From Ulota crispa (lineage: Eukaryota > Streptophyta > Bryopsida > Orthotrichales > Orthotrichaceae), in assembly GCA_963920765.1 (NCBI GenBank), contig OY987242.1, forward strand, positions 41,191,849 to 41,255,848: DNA of 64,000 nt, read 5' to 3'. Shown piece after piece: positions 1 to 11,040 of this stretch. Made by a program: the position numbers and the translations under genes. The notes beneath the pieces were generated by a model. That model was given only the letters and a program-made list of their open reading frames with translations. It had not been told where the DNA came from and made no database searches. Each line of letters starts with the position of its first letter. Position 1 is the stretch's first letter.

Positions 1-1128
1 GTTGAGTCATTATATCATGAGATAAACAACCTACTTTTTTATATATTCATACTACTAAGTGGGAGGATTTGGAATTTTGGACTCCATGCCATTTTCCAAA
101 ACCTTCTAGAACTTTTGGGTGGAAGTTGAAGCAATAAAGGACACTCCAGGTATAGAACACCAAGCACCCTCTAATCATGTCATCTTCCAAAAGGTTCTAA
201 AATTTTTGAAGCAATAAAGGATGCCCCAAACATAGAAGCTGGAAAACCAACAAAATGCCAAGCACCTCCAATAAAGTATTAAAGAGTATCATTGTGATGA
301 GGACAATTACTATTTTTGGTTTAGAAATTGGACTAAAATGATGGTGCATTAGGGTTCCATTGTAGACCAGTTGTGAAACATTGAATTTCTATAAAGTTGA
401 ATGTTGAATTACCCTCACATGTCCAACAATGGATCTGCGTCCCAATACCAATAGTTCAATTGCAGGATTCCATATAAAATTGTGACGTGACCTTTGCCTT
501 CATCTCTTCTTAGTTTTCTAAGCATTTGTAGGGGTTATAACAAGCTAAGGATATTGTTGAGTTGGTGGAAATCATAGAATCTGTTTGTGGTCACAAGTCA
601 GGCAGTTTAGTCACTTCAGTGTCAAATGTACCAACACCTATTAAGTTTGATTTCTACTTTTAGTAAAATCAAACTAACTTTGATTTTGGTATCACGTTTC
701 CTAATTCCAATAAGAGTGTTCCGTGGTACTTCACATTGGTGAGTTTCAAACTACTCATTTGTAAAGCTTTGACTAGAGACTAAAGTTGTAAGTCAGCCAA
801 GAGTTGATTTCAATCTTACTTGCATGAATTTTAAAATTTGTAAGTAGTGTCCTTCAATTTTCACGTTCCTTCAATCAAAAGACACAAATTTTTCCAACTC
901 ACACAAAATGCGTGCCTATATATATATAAATATAAATAATGCTACTAAATCATAAATTAACAATTATACTTAGTTGTAATGTGTATGGGGACTAAGAGAA
1001 AAGATGGGCAACAATTTTAGAACCAAATAATTTTTCCATTTATAAGAACTTTTAAAAAAAACTTTTTCAATATGTGAACACTATAAATGGCAAAATTGCA
1101 AAATGGGTTTTTCTAGAGTTGTTCATTG

Positions 1129-1160
<32 letters not shown>

Positions 1161-1754
1161 GGCACATTCTAGGGCAAACATTATTGTGCCAAATGCATGA
1201 ATCAAAGTTGCGCGTTTACATTAACCCAAAATGATATTGAGGACAAAATGTGTCTTTGATAAATTTTGAAGTTAAATAAAACCATATCAAATTATTAATT
1301 TTAGTAGTTTATTTTTTTGAAGAATACTTTTTGAAGTTTAGTTTTAGCTTCTACAATCTGATTTTACAAATGATTGATTATGAATTTTCTATTCAAGATT
1401 TTGTGCACAGGTATCCATTGCAATCTTGACTTTATGTAGTGTTGAGGACTTTTGGGAATGAACCTCAAATACGCTAGGTCTTTGAGAAAAATTCACATTA
1501 AAATTTCATTTTAAAAAATTGTAGAGTAGATTTTGAAAAGCCATAAATTGATTGGGGTTATGCATGTTAGGTCCTTTAACCTCATATTTTTTTAGTGACC
1601 AAAATTTTAAATTTGACATGCGAAAAGAAGATTGAAAGACTTCAAATCACTTTTATAGTTTGAACACCATCATGATCAAACATTATAATCATTCAATCCA
1701 TAAGAAATATTTTTGTTTTTTCTCATACAATCCTACTATTAGTAAAAATATGTC
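1..1754. other. AT-rich intergenic DNA, no gene seen
   Basis: No reading frame with recognisable protein similarity was seen on either strand. The only notable structure is a run of 29 T at 1132-1160, as left by a retroposed poly(A) on the minus strand or by simple slippage. Confidence 0.6.
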
Positions 1755-1910
1755 TTGAACGCCATATTCATTACATTGGGAAAAAGAGACATTTTGGGAC
1801 TTGTGGATTTTGTGTTTTTTAAAAAGAACTCATCAAGTTCTCTTTAAAAAACACAAAATCCAAAAGTCCCAAAATGTCACTTTTTCCCAATTTAATGAAT
1901 AAGGCGTTCT
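1755..1910. repeat. Short foldback (hairpin) element
   Basis: Two arms of about 75 bases pair almost fully: the left arm starts at GAACGCC (1758-1764) and the right arm ends in GGCGTTC (1903-1909), around a loop near 1830. Both arms contain a run matching CATTTTGGGAC or its complement. The structure is typical of a small foldback MITE. It could also yield a small-RNA precursor if transcribed, but nothing in the sequence shows that it is. Confidence 0.7.
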
Positions 1911-3416
1911 TGTCTAATGAGAAGATATTGGAAGATAGAACTTTTGATAAAAAAGAAGGCATTTTCATAAGCAGTGTAAGTTTGTAACTGTAGAATAGTC
2001 CTCTATAAATTTTAGAATATCTCTTTAATTGATATAATTTTATTAGGCTTCCTTAGATTTTTGTCAAACATTACTATATTCACTATTGCATTTAAAAAAA
2101 TATTAGTTTATAACACAGGTCATTTGCATAAAGTTTTGATACCATATCATGTGTTTTTGGAAATCTAGCAACTAAAACATGTTTTGTCTATAGCCATTCA
2201 TGTGAGGAACCTTTTGTCTTATTTCTTAATGTAATTTTTTGGATATCTTGTTAATATACTTAACAAAATCACCTCCAAAAAGTATTTTTGTATATGTCAT
2301 TTGTTTTTTACTTATCATTTGGCATTATTTTGTTTTTGTTTAAAGTCTATATTCATATCACATTTCAAATTGTGTTTCATAGAATTGGATAAACACAATT
2401 TCAAGTAATTTTGGGATCATGTTTTGACAAAACAAACAATTTTGTAGGAATCCGATTGCAATATAGAACAAGAACTAAGGAAAAGGTCAAATGGCCACAT
2501 TTTATTACTTAAAAGAATTTTTTTATTGACACTTATTCTTCTACTCAATTCACATCTCTAGTAATTAGTGAATCTACAAATGACGGTTTTAATAGGCTAC
2601 ATTATTTATATATATATATATATATATAATTTGTTTTTTTGAGCAAGTTACACTTTGATAAACCGTTTCAAGAAATGATCTTTTCTGAGTTATTTTTCAA
2701 AAATTTCAACAAAGCACAAATTTATTGTGCTACTAGAGTACATTTAAATGAGCAAAAACCTCAAAGCATATATTAGCCCAATTTTTTATTCTAAAGCCAA
2801 ACCAACGTATACGTTTTAAGTTTACTAACTTATCATATGATCATTCAAACTATAAGTGTTTTAATGTTATTTTAAATTCTTTCTAAATTTTTAATCAAAT
2901 TTGGTCAGACAAAAACGTTTCCATCACATTTTTTGCATAGTGTAATAAGATTCACAATAAGCATATGTTACAATAAAGACTTGTTATATATTTTATTGGA
3001 GAAGGTATTGCTTTTGCAAATTCAAGCTCTTATTAGGATACAAATGGTTCCTTTGTTTTTATGAATAAAAACATTGAGAAACTACTATATACGGTAGAAC
3101 ACCAAATGGTGTTGATACCAGCATTAGAAGAGAAATTTTGACTCTACTGGCTAAAATCCAACATTTTCATATTCAATCGGTTAGTTGCTAGTTTGCATCA
3201 GATATTTTCTATATTTACACTATAAAATACTATTTTTGGATTTTTTTGTAAAATTTGACCCATTTTTAAATGGCAAGTTTCAAAGTCAATAGATATATTT
3301 TTTTCAATTTGAACCAAATGACAATACACTAAATGTTGGTTCTTCTTGGACATTGGTTGAGAGTGCTTTGTTAACAAATAGTATGAACATTGTTCATGGT
3401 TTTGGAGGTGAACATT
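1911..3416. other. AT-rich intergenic DNA, no gene seen
   Basis: No coding signal was recognised. A short (TA)n tract lies near 2608-2629. Confidence 0.55.
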
Positions 3417-3739
3417 AAGGTAGGAGGCTCTAATTTGGAGCTAAAATGGAGCACCTCTTCAAATGTACTCTGGTTATACACGTTGTTTTCATAACCTTTT
3501 AACAATGTATAGATTATGTACATTTGAGGAGGTGCTCCATTTTAGAGCCCTATGGCCTTTCCACTTCAAAATTTCATAACTAATTCTACAAAGTTCCAAA
3601 AAATATGAAAAAACTTGGATTAGATGCCAAATCTTCTTGTCTTTCAAGGAAAGTTTACTAAAAAAATATTTCAAGAAGTTTCACCTACCCAAAATTCCAT
3701 TTCAGCCCTAAGATGCTCCATTTATGAGCCTCCTACCTT
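3417..3739. mobile_element. MITE with AAGGTAGGAGGCTC terminal inverted repeats
   Basis: The 14-base termini AAGGTAGGAGGCTC (3417-3430) and GAGCCTCCTACCTT (3726-3739) are exact inverted repeats. The interior adds further inverted pairing around ATGGAGCACCTC and GAGGTGCTCCAT (about 3448-3545). At 323 bp with no coding capacity, it fits a non-autonomous DNA transposon. No convincing target-site duplication was found, so the superfamily is open. Small minus-strand frames over it are incidental. Confidence 0.65.
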
Positions 3740-4292
3740 ATAGTATAATACTAGTGATAGTTGACCACATCCAATAACGTTCAAATATACTAATTTTTGA
3801 GATGTTGCCTCAACATAGTTTACCAAATAAGCTGAAGCGTCGTTCCACAACATCTTGGCTTCTAGATTGAAAGCTTTCCTGGTTCTAATCATATCCATGC
3901 TATGCACAGTGATTTGTTTTATGCTGTTTTAGCCAAACAAAAAGTAAAATATATAATAGAATTGCTTCTAAAAGTATGGAAGGAATATAGCTTCTATATC
4001 AGTTTAGAATGTTTTGCAGGTCAATGACCACAGACGTGTTTGTAAAGTTGTGTTATCACTAGTCCTATCATTTACAAAGACTTTCAAGCAGATCAAAAAT
4101 TAAATGATTTGCTTTGTACGGAAATTATTAGAGTTGAGGAAATATCTCCAAGTTTGAAATAGTATGTTCTACCTTATTCTATGGAGTTTTGGACGTTGGC
4201 ATGAGGATAATTAACCACATTTTTGGTAAGTATTATATTAAAATAAACATTCCTTGAATGTAATGAATTTTGTTTATGTATTTGTGGACCAG

Positions 4293-4631
4293 GACTACAA
4301 AAAATACTGCTGCTTCTCAGATAGCATCGATGATTGTTTGATTACTTCCACACCAATCCCCAAGTATGCATATATGGATGCAACACAGGCAATGAATGCA
4401 ACCAAGGGTGTATATATGATATTACCAGCTATTTTTCAAATTATCACTTGTGACTTTGTCAAGTTGGCTTTTGAAGAAATTTTAATCCAACATTGTAGGC
4501 CCCTAAAAGAATGCCTGAAGGTGCTTTGGATTTCACTCACAGTTGTTTCTCTGGGTTTGATGCTGCTTTTGTGTATTATATACTTTCAAGGAAAAACATT
4601 TGCAATTGATGACTTTTCATGCTTCATATGA
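4293..4631 (+). CDS. Possible terminal exon of an unrecognised membrane protein
   Basis: An open frame begins after a good splice acceptor (GGACCAG, 4286-4292) and runs to a TGA at 4629-4631, giving about 112 residues. It is Cys-rich near its start (YCCF, DDC), has a middle part with motif ITCDFVKLAFEEIL, and ends in a hydrophobic helix (about residues 84-103, core LTVVSLGLMLLLCIIYF) followed by a short polar tail, like a single-pass or last transmembrane segment. Residue use looks protein-like and the frame is clean, unlike surrounding DNA. I do not recognise the family. No upstream exon was identified in the preceding few hundred bases, so it may be an isolated exon, a captured fragment or a pseudogene. 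The frame is also open upstream of the acceptor to an ATG at 4257-4262, so an unspliced start is possible. Confidence 0.4.
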   Translation, partial: DYKKYCCFSDSIDDCLITSTPIPKYAYMDATQAMNATKGVYMILPAIFQIITCDFVKLAFEEILIQHCRPLKECLKVLWISLTVVSLGLMLLLCIIYFQGKTFAIDDFSCFI

Positions 4632-5450
4632 ATTCCATAGAACGCGGCTTGCCACTGGCCTCCTAAACAGCAGCCAAAAGAGATGTTTATTTAAATATCA
4701 TAAATAAGATAAGGCCAGGCAAAACGGCAATGATAAAAATGTAGCTCTAGCACTAGTTGCAAATGCATGTAATGAATTTCCTTTCATCAAAACACACTCA
4801 ACAAGATTCACTCGCACTTCATGCTACTAAAATCACAAGGACCTTTGTAATATCACATATCTAGTCTTTATGATATTATAACATAGACACAATTTGAAGA
4901 CTCATTGAAATTTTTACTTTGCATATTATCTAACATGTGAAAATCTTATTTAAATTCTAATGATGAATGCGTAACATAGCAAGTGCCAATTGCTAGTAAC
5001 AAACTAAATACAAATAAAACGTTGTAAGTGAATCACAATCAACAAGAAATTTTGAAAAGTTCCATATCCAATTGCACCAACTACTAACGCTGTTTATATC
5101 ACATTAAGATAAATAGTTGTGACCACTGGTTTTTTGAAGTTGATTTGTGTAAGAAAAATAAGAAAATAATTATACTCATCTATTATACCCGGATTCTAAC
5201 AAAAGCATGAAAATATGTACACAAATGACATTTATTATTTCCATGAAGTATCATATTCTATTCCTACATCTTAAGCCTAGTTAACATGCATTTACTATGA
5301 ACATGGTATATATATAATTCCCTGACAACTTGCATTTGATGTTACTTGGAATCTCGATGAACTTGATTTATGGAAATTAAAATGCAATCACTATCCCGCC
5401 AAAGTCATTTAATAGTTTAAGTTTTTTTGGTTTGATACACATCATTTGAC
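4632..5450. other. Intergenic DNA, no gene seen
   Basis: AT-rich sequence without recognised coding or repeat structure. It would hold the 3' end of the transcript if the exon before it is real. Confidence 0.5.
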
Positions 5451-5459
5451 CCTCACGTG

Positions 5460-5829
5460 TATGGTTGTTACTTTGGGCAAGATTTGGGTGTTGGAGAGCA
5501 CAAGCAGACGCACAAAATGGACGGCATGGATAGACATGTCCAACTCCTTTTGTTTTTTAGGGCATTTTAGAGTTTTTGACCTGAAAGAGGAAGAATCAAA
5601 TTACTGTTTTTCATTTTTACAACATGATATGGATTTAAATCCATATTTTTGACTTCATGTTGGAAACAATGAGTGTCATCAACATGTACAAAGTAAGTTT
5701 TTTCATCATTTTTTTATCAATTTGTGTAGTCAATTGTGAGTTGACTACATTGAACAAACCATGAGCTCCATTGGGCACTTTAAGCATGCGGACAAGCAGA
5801 CAAATGTGTAGCCCAATGTGACAACCATA
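5460..5829 (+). mobile_element. 370-bp Mutator-like MITE, copy 1
   Basis: Termini TATGGTTGTTACTTTGGG (5460-5477) and CCCAATGTGACAACCATA (5812-5829) are inverted repeats of 18 bases with few mismatches. Flanks CCTCACGTG (5451-5459) and CCTCACACC (5830-5838) look like an eroded 9-base target duplication, the length usual for Mutator-like elements. A second copy of almost equal length lies inverted at 32319-32686. The open frames here on both strands are carried by the element and show no transposase, so it is non-autonomous. Confidence 0.7.
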
Positions 5830-5838
5830 CCTCACACC

Positions 5839-6568
5839 ACTCAAAATCAATAAATAAATCTAAAATAACTTTATTTAAGTTAAAAATTTAACAACTAAGA
5901 AAAAAAAATGTTTTGTAACATTTCAATTAAATTAAAATTCAGTTTTACAAATTACTTTACAGCGCTCTTTAATGCAATTATTGCTGTTTTTGCACAATGA
6001 ATCTTATGTTAAACATACAATATCGCTCTATCAGGAATCTCTTAAATTATGGGTTAGCTTTTCATATTTCCTTGATAAAATAGGATAGGAAGGTTCTTTT
6101 TTTTGTTTGATGTAAAGGAGTACTAAAGTCAAGTTAAGTTACTACAACACAAGAATTTGATACAAAATGACCAAACCTGTACCCCTAAAGTTCCTTTGTG
6201 TTTACATGCAAATGGATTGAAATTAACCTCAATGATTAGTGGATTAAAATTATGAAACTTTTCCAGTAATTTAATCGTAAGATCTATGTTTTCACTTACT
6301 TATGTACAATCCTTCAAATTTTAAACTTTGTAAGGGCATGTTTCATTAGATTAGAAGATTCAAAGTAGGGTCAAAACTTTCTTTGAAGCTTGTCTAAGGT
6401 TTCAAATTTTTTTAGTCATCCAAAACAATATCTCCCACTTTATGGATTTCTTGTACAATTTGGATTTTTATAGAGCATGAAGTAGGCTATATGCCTCACA
6501 AATTTCATGATTATCCAATGCTTAAACCATAGTGAATTATTTTAATTTGTTGAAAGTTACATTATTAA
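5839..6568. other. Intergenic DNA, no gene seen
   Basis: AT-rich, no recognised coding sequence, no strong repeat. Confidence 0.5.
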
Positions 6569-6967
6569 GGGAATTACTATTGCAACACCCTTAATTGTTA
6601 ACAAGACACCCCCTATGAGCATGACATTTGATAATTTAGTGCTATTTTTGATTTATTCAAGTAGTCCATCATTCATTCAATCACAGCACTACCACATCCT
6701 TGAAAGAAAACAAGACAAATACAAGTTTATTTGGAAATACTATTGCACCAATACTAATTTTTGATTTATTTTTGATTTAAGTAAATCAAAAGTTGTATAT
6801 TTTTAAATTCAAATCTAAGCACGCCTTTTTTTTTTTAGTATAGCCTTAGAATGATAACGATGAAACAAATCTTTTGGTTCAAATAAAAAAATTAGCATTA
6901 AAAATCGCATTTCATGCTCACAAGGGGTGTCCCGTTAGCAATTTAGGGTGTTGCGATAGTAATTCCC
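6569..6967. mobile_element. MITE with GGGAATTACTATTGCAACACCC ends
   Basis: The left end (GGGAATTACTATTGC at 6569) and the right end (ATAGTAATTCCC to 6967) are inverted repeats; the homology extends about 45 bases inward through ACACCC and AAGACACCCC. The element is 399 bp with no coding capacity. The GGG start and short flank recall Tourist/PIF-Harbinger MITEs, but the flanking triplets (TAA and TAT) do not match exactly, so the superfamily is inferred only. Confidence 0.65.
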
Positions 6968-7078
6968 TATATGAAAAGAATTTCACAAAAAAGACTCTTA
7001 TAGTATGACAAAAAACCTAAAAAGTAGTAAACTCAAACTTAGCAAACAACTAGATGTATACAAAATCAAACTAAAACT

Positions 7079-7122
<44 letters not shown>
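7079..7122. repeat. (TA)n microsatellite
   Basis: Nearly pure alternating TA with one TATG interruption. It produces spurious Tyr/Ile-rich frames on both strands. It lies directly against a fragment of the 6569 MITE family. Confidence 0.9.
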
Positions 7123-7170
7123 AAGAATTCCTATTGCGACACCCTAACTTGCTAAAGAGACACCTTGGCC
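7123..7170 (+). mobile_element. Truncated end of the 6569-type MITE
   Basis: AAGAATTCCTATTGCGACACCC followed by AACTTGCTAAAGAGACACC repeats the terminal 45 bases of the element at 6569-6967 with substitutions. No matching right end was found nearby, so this is a solo end, abutting the TA tract. Confidence 0.6.
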
Positions 7171-7498
7171 TACTTCTCATACTGACCACAATTCATGGGC
7201 CACCCAAACCGGCTATGCAGGTCATCCAAACCTGAGGCCAAAATACATGTGGTTGACCACGGAGTCGCTTTGGCAACGAGTACCTTGGAAACTCATTTTT
7301 TTTTAATCTACCCCCTCTGTTTATTGTCCATGTGCTTGCACCAAATTGCTAATAGCCCCAGATCAATCATTAATTTGCAAGGCTTGGATCCCCTTGGGAT
7401 TTTATGCCGTGCATATTTTCTATTACCTGTTTACATTTCAACACCAACCAATTAATTTAACCCTCTTTAAAATGACCCACCCACTAGATTTTGAAGTG

Positions 7499-8107
7499 AT
7501 GGAATGATGTGAGCGTACAAATGACGTATTAATTAAGGGCATAGGAGCATATAATCATGCGTGTAAACGTACAATGGCACGAGGGTGTAACAGCATAATG
7601 TTGTAAGGGTTCACGGGCGTTGGGAGGAGAGGGGTTTTTAGGGTTTTTAATTAGGGTATGAGAGTGTGAGGGTGCAAGGGTGTTTAATCAAGGGTTTAGA
7701 AATTAATGCATGAAAAATGTGAGCATACGAAGGTGCAAGGAAACGAAGGGCTTGTTTACAAGGTTTCAAAGTGACGAAACAATGTGAGCGTACAAATGAT
7801 GTATTAATTAAGGGCACGGGAGCATATAATCATGCGTGTAAATGTACAATGGCACAAGGGTGTAACGGTGTAATGGTGTAAGGGTTCACGTGCGTTGGGA
7901 AGAGAGGGGTTTTTAGGGTTTTTAATTAGGATATGAGAGTGTGAAGGTGCAAGGGTGTTTAATCAAGGGCTTAGAAATCAATGCATGAAAAATGTGAGCG
8001 TACAAAGGTGCAAGGAAACAAAGGGCTCGTTTACAAGGTTTCAAAGTGACGAAACGATGTGAGCGTACAAATGATGTATTAATTAAGAGCACAGGAGCAT
8101 ATAATCA
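7499..8107 (+). repeat. 275-bp tandem repeat, copies 1, 2 and start of 3
   Basis: The phrase ATGTGAGCGTACAAATGA recurs at 7507, 7782 and 8057, a spacing of exactly 275 bases. Each unit continues through GGAGCATATAATCATGCGTG, a GGGTTTTTAGGGTTTTTAAT stretch related to telomere repeat, and GCATGAAAAATGTGAGC. The third unit is interrupted at 8107 by the CACTA element and resumes at 10906. An inverse partial copy lies at 20884-21080. No coding capacity. Confidence 0.9.
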
Positions 8108-8255
8108 CACTAGTAGAAAACTCCTTCCAAAACAACAGAAAACCAACAGTTTCTTGTTGATTTGGGCACTTGCCCACGCTAATTGACTAATTTAACAGAA
8201 TTCTGTAAAAAACTAAATACGTTTTGTTGATTTGGACACCATTATCTAAATCAAC

Positions 8256-8760
8256 AGAAATTTTGGAATCTTTTGAAGATCTTTTGGGAATTTTTTGTGA
8301 ATCTTTAAGAATCTTCAAGAATCTTTTGGGAATCATTGAGAATCTTCTCATGATTTTTAAGAATATTTAAGAATCTTTTTGAGATTTTAGAATCTTTGAG
8401 AATCTTTTAGAAATCTTCATGAATCTTTGGAAATCTTTCGGAATCTTTTCAAGTTTTTTTGGAATCTTTGAGAATGTTTGAGAACAATTGAGAATGTTTG
8501 AGAATGTTTGAGAATGTTTGAGAATCTCTTTGGAATCTTCAAGAATCTTTGGAAATCTTTGAGAATCTTTGGGAATCTTTTAGGAATCTTTGAGAATCTT
8601 TTCAAGTATTTTGGAATCTTTGAGAATGAGAATCTTTGAGAATCTTTTGAGAATCTTTTTTGAAATTCATAAAATCTTTGAAAATCTCTAAGAATTTTCA
8701 AGAACCTTTTTGGAATCTTTTAGAATCTTTTTAAAATCTTTATGGAATTTGTTAAAGTAC
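8256..8760. repeat. GAATCTTT-type degenerate minisatellite
   Basis: About 500 bases built from variants of GAATCTTTGA and GAATCTTTTG in loose tandem order. The long minus-strand frame over it (8417-8701), rich in Phe, Lys and Ser, is a by-product of the repeat, not a gene. Confidence 0.85.
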
Positions 8761-9592
8761 TTCAAAATACTTATAGAAATAGAATCTCTTAAACTGAATT
8801 AGAGTCTTTTAGGAATCTTTTTGTAAATCATCAAAATACTTTCAAAAAAACTATCACAATAGTTTAGGTTTGTTTTTGAAATCTTTCTAAAACCTTTTTG
8901 GACCTCATTAAATTTTTTTGAAGTTTTAAAAAATAAAAGAAGTTTTCAAAAAAAAAGAATCTTTTAGAAGTTTGAGTGTACATTGACTGTTTTTATTTTC
9001 TTTACTATTCACAATTTGGTAAGATTTAAAATTAGCAGTCTTTAAAGTCAAGTAAACACATGACCATAATAACAAAAAACTCAACAGTTTTTTGTTGATC
9101 TAGATACTTTTGGACACAACTTCACTAATTCAACAAAATTTTATATAAATAGTACAACATTTTGTTGTTTTAAACACCAAAATTTCTTTACAAACATATA
9201 TAAAAGATGCTCCTCAATTCTTTGAAAAAATCATATATGTCCCTTAAGGATTAAAAGTACCAAAAACATCTTTGTGTTACATGATAACCAAGTGTATAGT
9301 TTAATGCAAATTCTTATAAGAAACCAAAGGTGATTTTTACATTTCAAATAACACAAGGATATATTTAACATTTCAGAATAGAAGAGTTTTTTATTAATTT
9401 TCCAAAATAATAGGAGTATAATTGATATTCCTACAAAAAATAAGGACTATTTTTTATGTTTCACATATTTTCGGCATAAACTTGATATTTTGAAAGACTT
9501 AAAGGGTATTTTTAGTAATTTTCTTTCTATTGCTAACCAAATGAATTAAAAAAAAACAATCTTATAAAATATTTTTATAAGCTTTAAAAGAT

Positions 9593-10005
9593 GGGAATTG
9601 ATATGTGTACCACACCCTTCCAATTACTATACCGCACCACGGGGTAAATTTTAGATTTCTACCATCAAAAAGCTGAATTTGAAAATTTTGAATTCAGATT
9701 TGGACTTAGAGACCATGGTATTGTCTAGAACCATAAAAAAAGTTGCAATTCAACAACACCCAATGAAAAAGTTTAGTTAGGGAGAAAATTGTTAATTTTA
9801 CTTTTGTTTGTAAAAAAAAATAAGTTTTTTCATTGGGTGTTGTTGAATTGCAACTTTTTTTATGGTCCTAGACAATACCATGGTCTCTAAGTCCAATTTT
9901 GAATTCAAAATTCTCAAATTCAAAATTTTTGATGGTAGAAATCTAAAATTTACCCCAAGGGTGTGGTACAGTAGTTCAAAGGGTGTGGTTCACATATTAA
10001 TGCCC
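9593..10005. mobile_element. 413-bp foldback element, copy 1 (nested in CACTA)
   Basis: Two long arms pair over nearly the whole element: GGGAATTGATATGTG at 9593 mirrors CACATATTAATGCCC ending at 10005, and the inner arms share the phrases CCATGGTATTGTCTAGAACC and CAACACCCAATGAAAAAG with their complements. Flanks TTTAAAAGAT (9583-9592) and TTTAAAAAAT (10006-10015) may be a 10-base target duplication with one change. Exactly the same length as the diverged copy at 40862-41274. Confidence 0.8.
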
Positions 10006-10580
10006 TTTAAAAAATATCCAAAACTATTCAAAAGTCAATAGAATTTTGATTTTATAATTGCAAGGATTTAATTTTGTAACTTTTCACGACTTCATGTTAT
10101 TTGAAGCTATCAAACTATGAAGGCTATTTTAACAAAATAAGGTTCTTTTTACAAAAAAACTAACGCTAAATAGCATTTATTAATGAATCCAACCTTTGTT
10201 TGCAACAATCCTTATGAGATTTGTGAATTCCAAAAAAAATTTATAAACAAAATCAAAAGGATGGAAATAAACAATTTATTTAAAATTTCTAAACACCTTC
10301 TTTGATTTTAGCTCATAACTTTTGATAAAAAGATTGAAATCCAAAAAAATTGTTGGAGGTGAAAATAAAATACATTTACCAACTTTTCTTAGTTCTAAGT
10401 TTTTTGAAAAAAAGTCCTTTAATGGGCGGAAATAGCCTACAAAGTCTACTGGATTACTAAAGACATGAACATTTAATGTACAAATAGAATCAAGATACCA
10501 ATGTATGCATGTGCATTTGCACATTCTTTAGTGGTTTTGAGAACGTGCTAAGGTTGTGGAGTGTGAGAGGAGAGGTGGAG

Positions 10581-10591
10581 GGTTCAAACCC
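10581..10591 (+). promoter_or_regulatory. Possible pol III B-box of a tRNA-derived fragment
   Basis: GGTTCAAACCC matches the B-box consensus (GGTTCRANNCC) and follows a TAAGGTTGTGGAG stretch 36 bases upstream that loosely resembles an A-box. It lies in a GC-richer island (10540-10660) inside the CACTA element. It could be a SINE remnant; no tRNA fold was established. Confidence 0.25.
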
Positions 10592-10905
10592 CGCTATTGG
10601 CAGCTGCTCGGGAGTTTGGGCAGCTGCCTAAAAGTTCGGGCAGCTACCCATCTCCCTAAAATGTTCACATTTTCGTAAATTAATAGCAAATTCTATGAAA
10701 AAAAAATTTTTTAAATGAAAAGAAATAGAATTGAACAACATAAAATATTTAATAGAAATCAACAACAAATTAACAAAAAACTGTAAATAATCAACAGAAA
10801 ATCAACAAAAAAGTACCCAAATCAACTTGACCAAATTCACAAAAAAAATCAACTGTTTTTGGTTGAAATTCTATTGATTTTGTGCTGAATTTTCTACTAG
10901 TGTCA

Positions 10906-11040
10906 TGCGTGTAAACGTACAATGGCACAACGGTGTAACGGTGTAAGGGTTCACGTGCGTTGGGAGGAGAGGGGTTTTTAGGGTTTTTAATCAGGGTATG
11001 AGAGTGTGAGGGTGCAAGGGTGTTTAATCAGGTGTTTAGG
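10906..11040 (+). repeat. 275-bp tandem repeat, copy 3 continued
   Basis: Sequence resumes at TCATGCGTGTAAACG and follows the same order as the earlier units through GGGTGTTTAATCA. It then passes into telomere-like TTTAGGG repeats instead of completing the unit. Confidence 0.85.

Larger units (their letters stand above)
8108..10902. mobile_element. Non-autonomous CACTA (En/Spm-type) transposon, 2795 bp
   Basis: The element begins CACTAGTAGAAAA and ends with TTTTCTACTAGTG, a 13-base terminal inverted repeat with the canonical CACTA start. It is flanked by direct TCA triplets (8105-8107 and 10903-10905), the 3-bp duplication expected of this superfamily. Removing it restores the uninterrupted 275-bp repeat phrase ATAATCATGCGTG, so the empty site is known from the adjacent copies. 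Subterminal DNA carries repeated AAATCAAC/GTTGATTT motifs, as in CACTA subterminal binding arrays. No transposase frame was seen; the interior is a GAATCTTT minisatellite, a 413-bp foldback insert and AT-rich filler. Confidence 0.9.

Noticed and set aside
1132-1160. Run of T as evidence for a retroposed gene
   Set aside because: No target duplication or gene-like sequence adjoins it; slippage is enough to explain it.
6998-7235. Overlapping frames on both strands rich in Tyr and Ile
   Set aside because: Produced by the (TA)n microsatellite.
8417-8701. 94-codon minus-strand open frame rich in Phe and Lys
   Set aside because: It is a translation of the GAATCTTT minisatellite; residue periodicity follows the DNA repeat.
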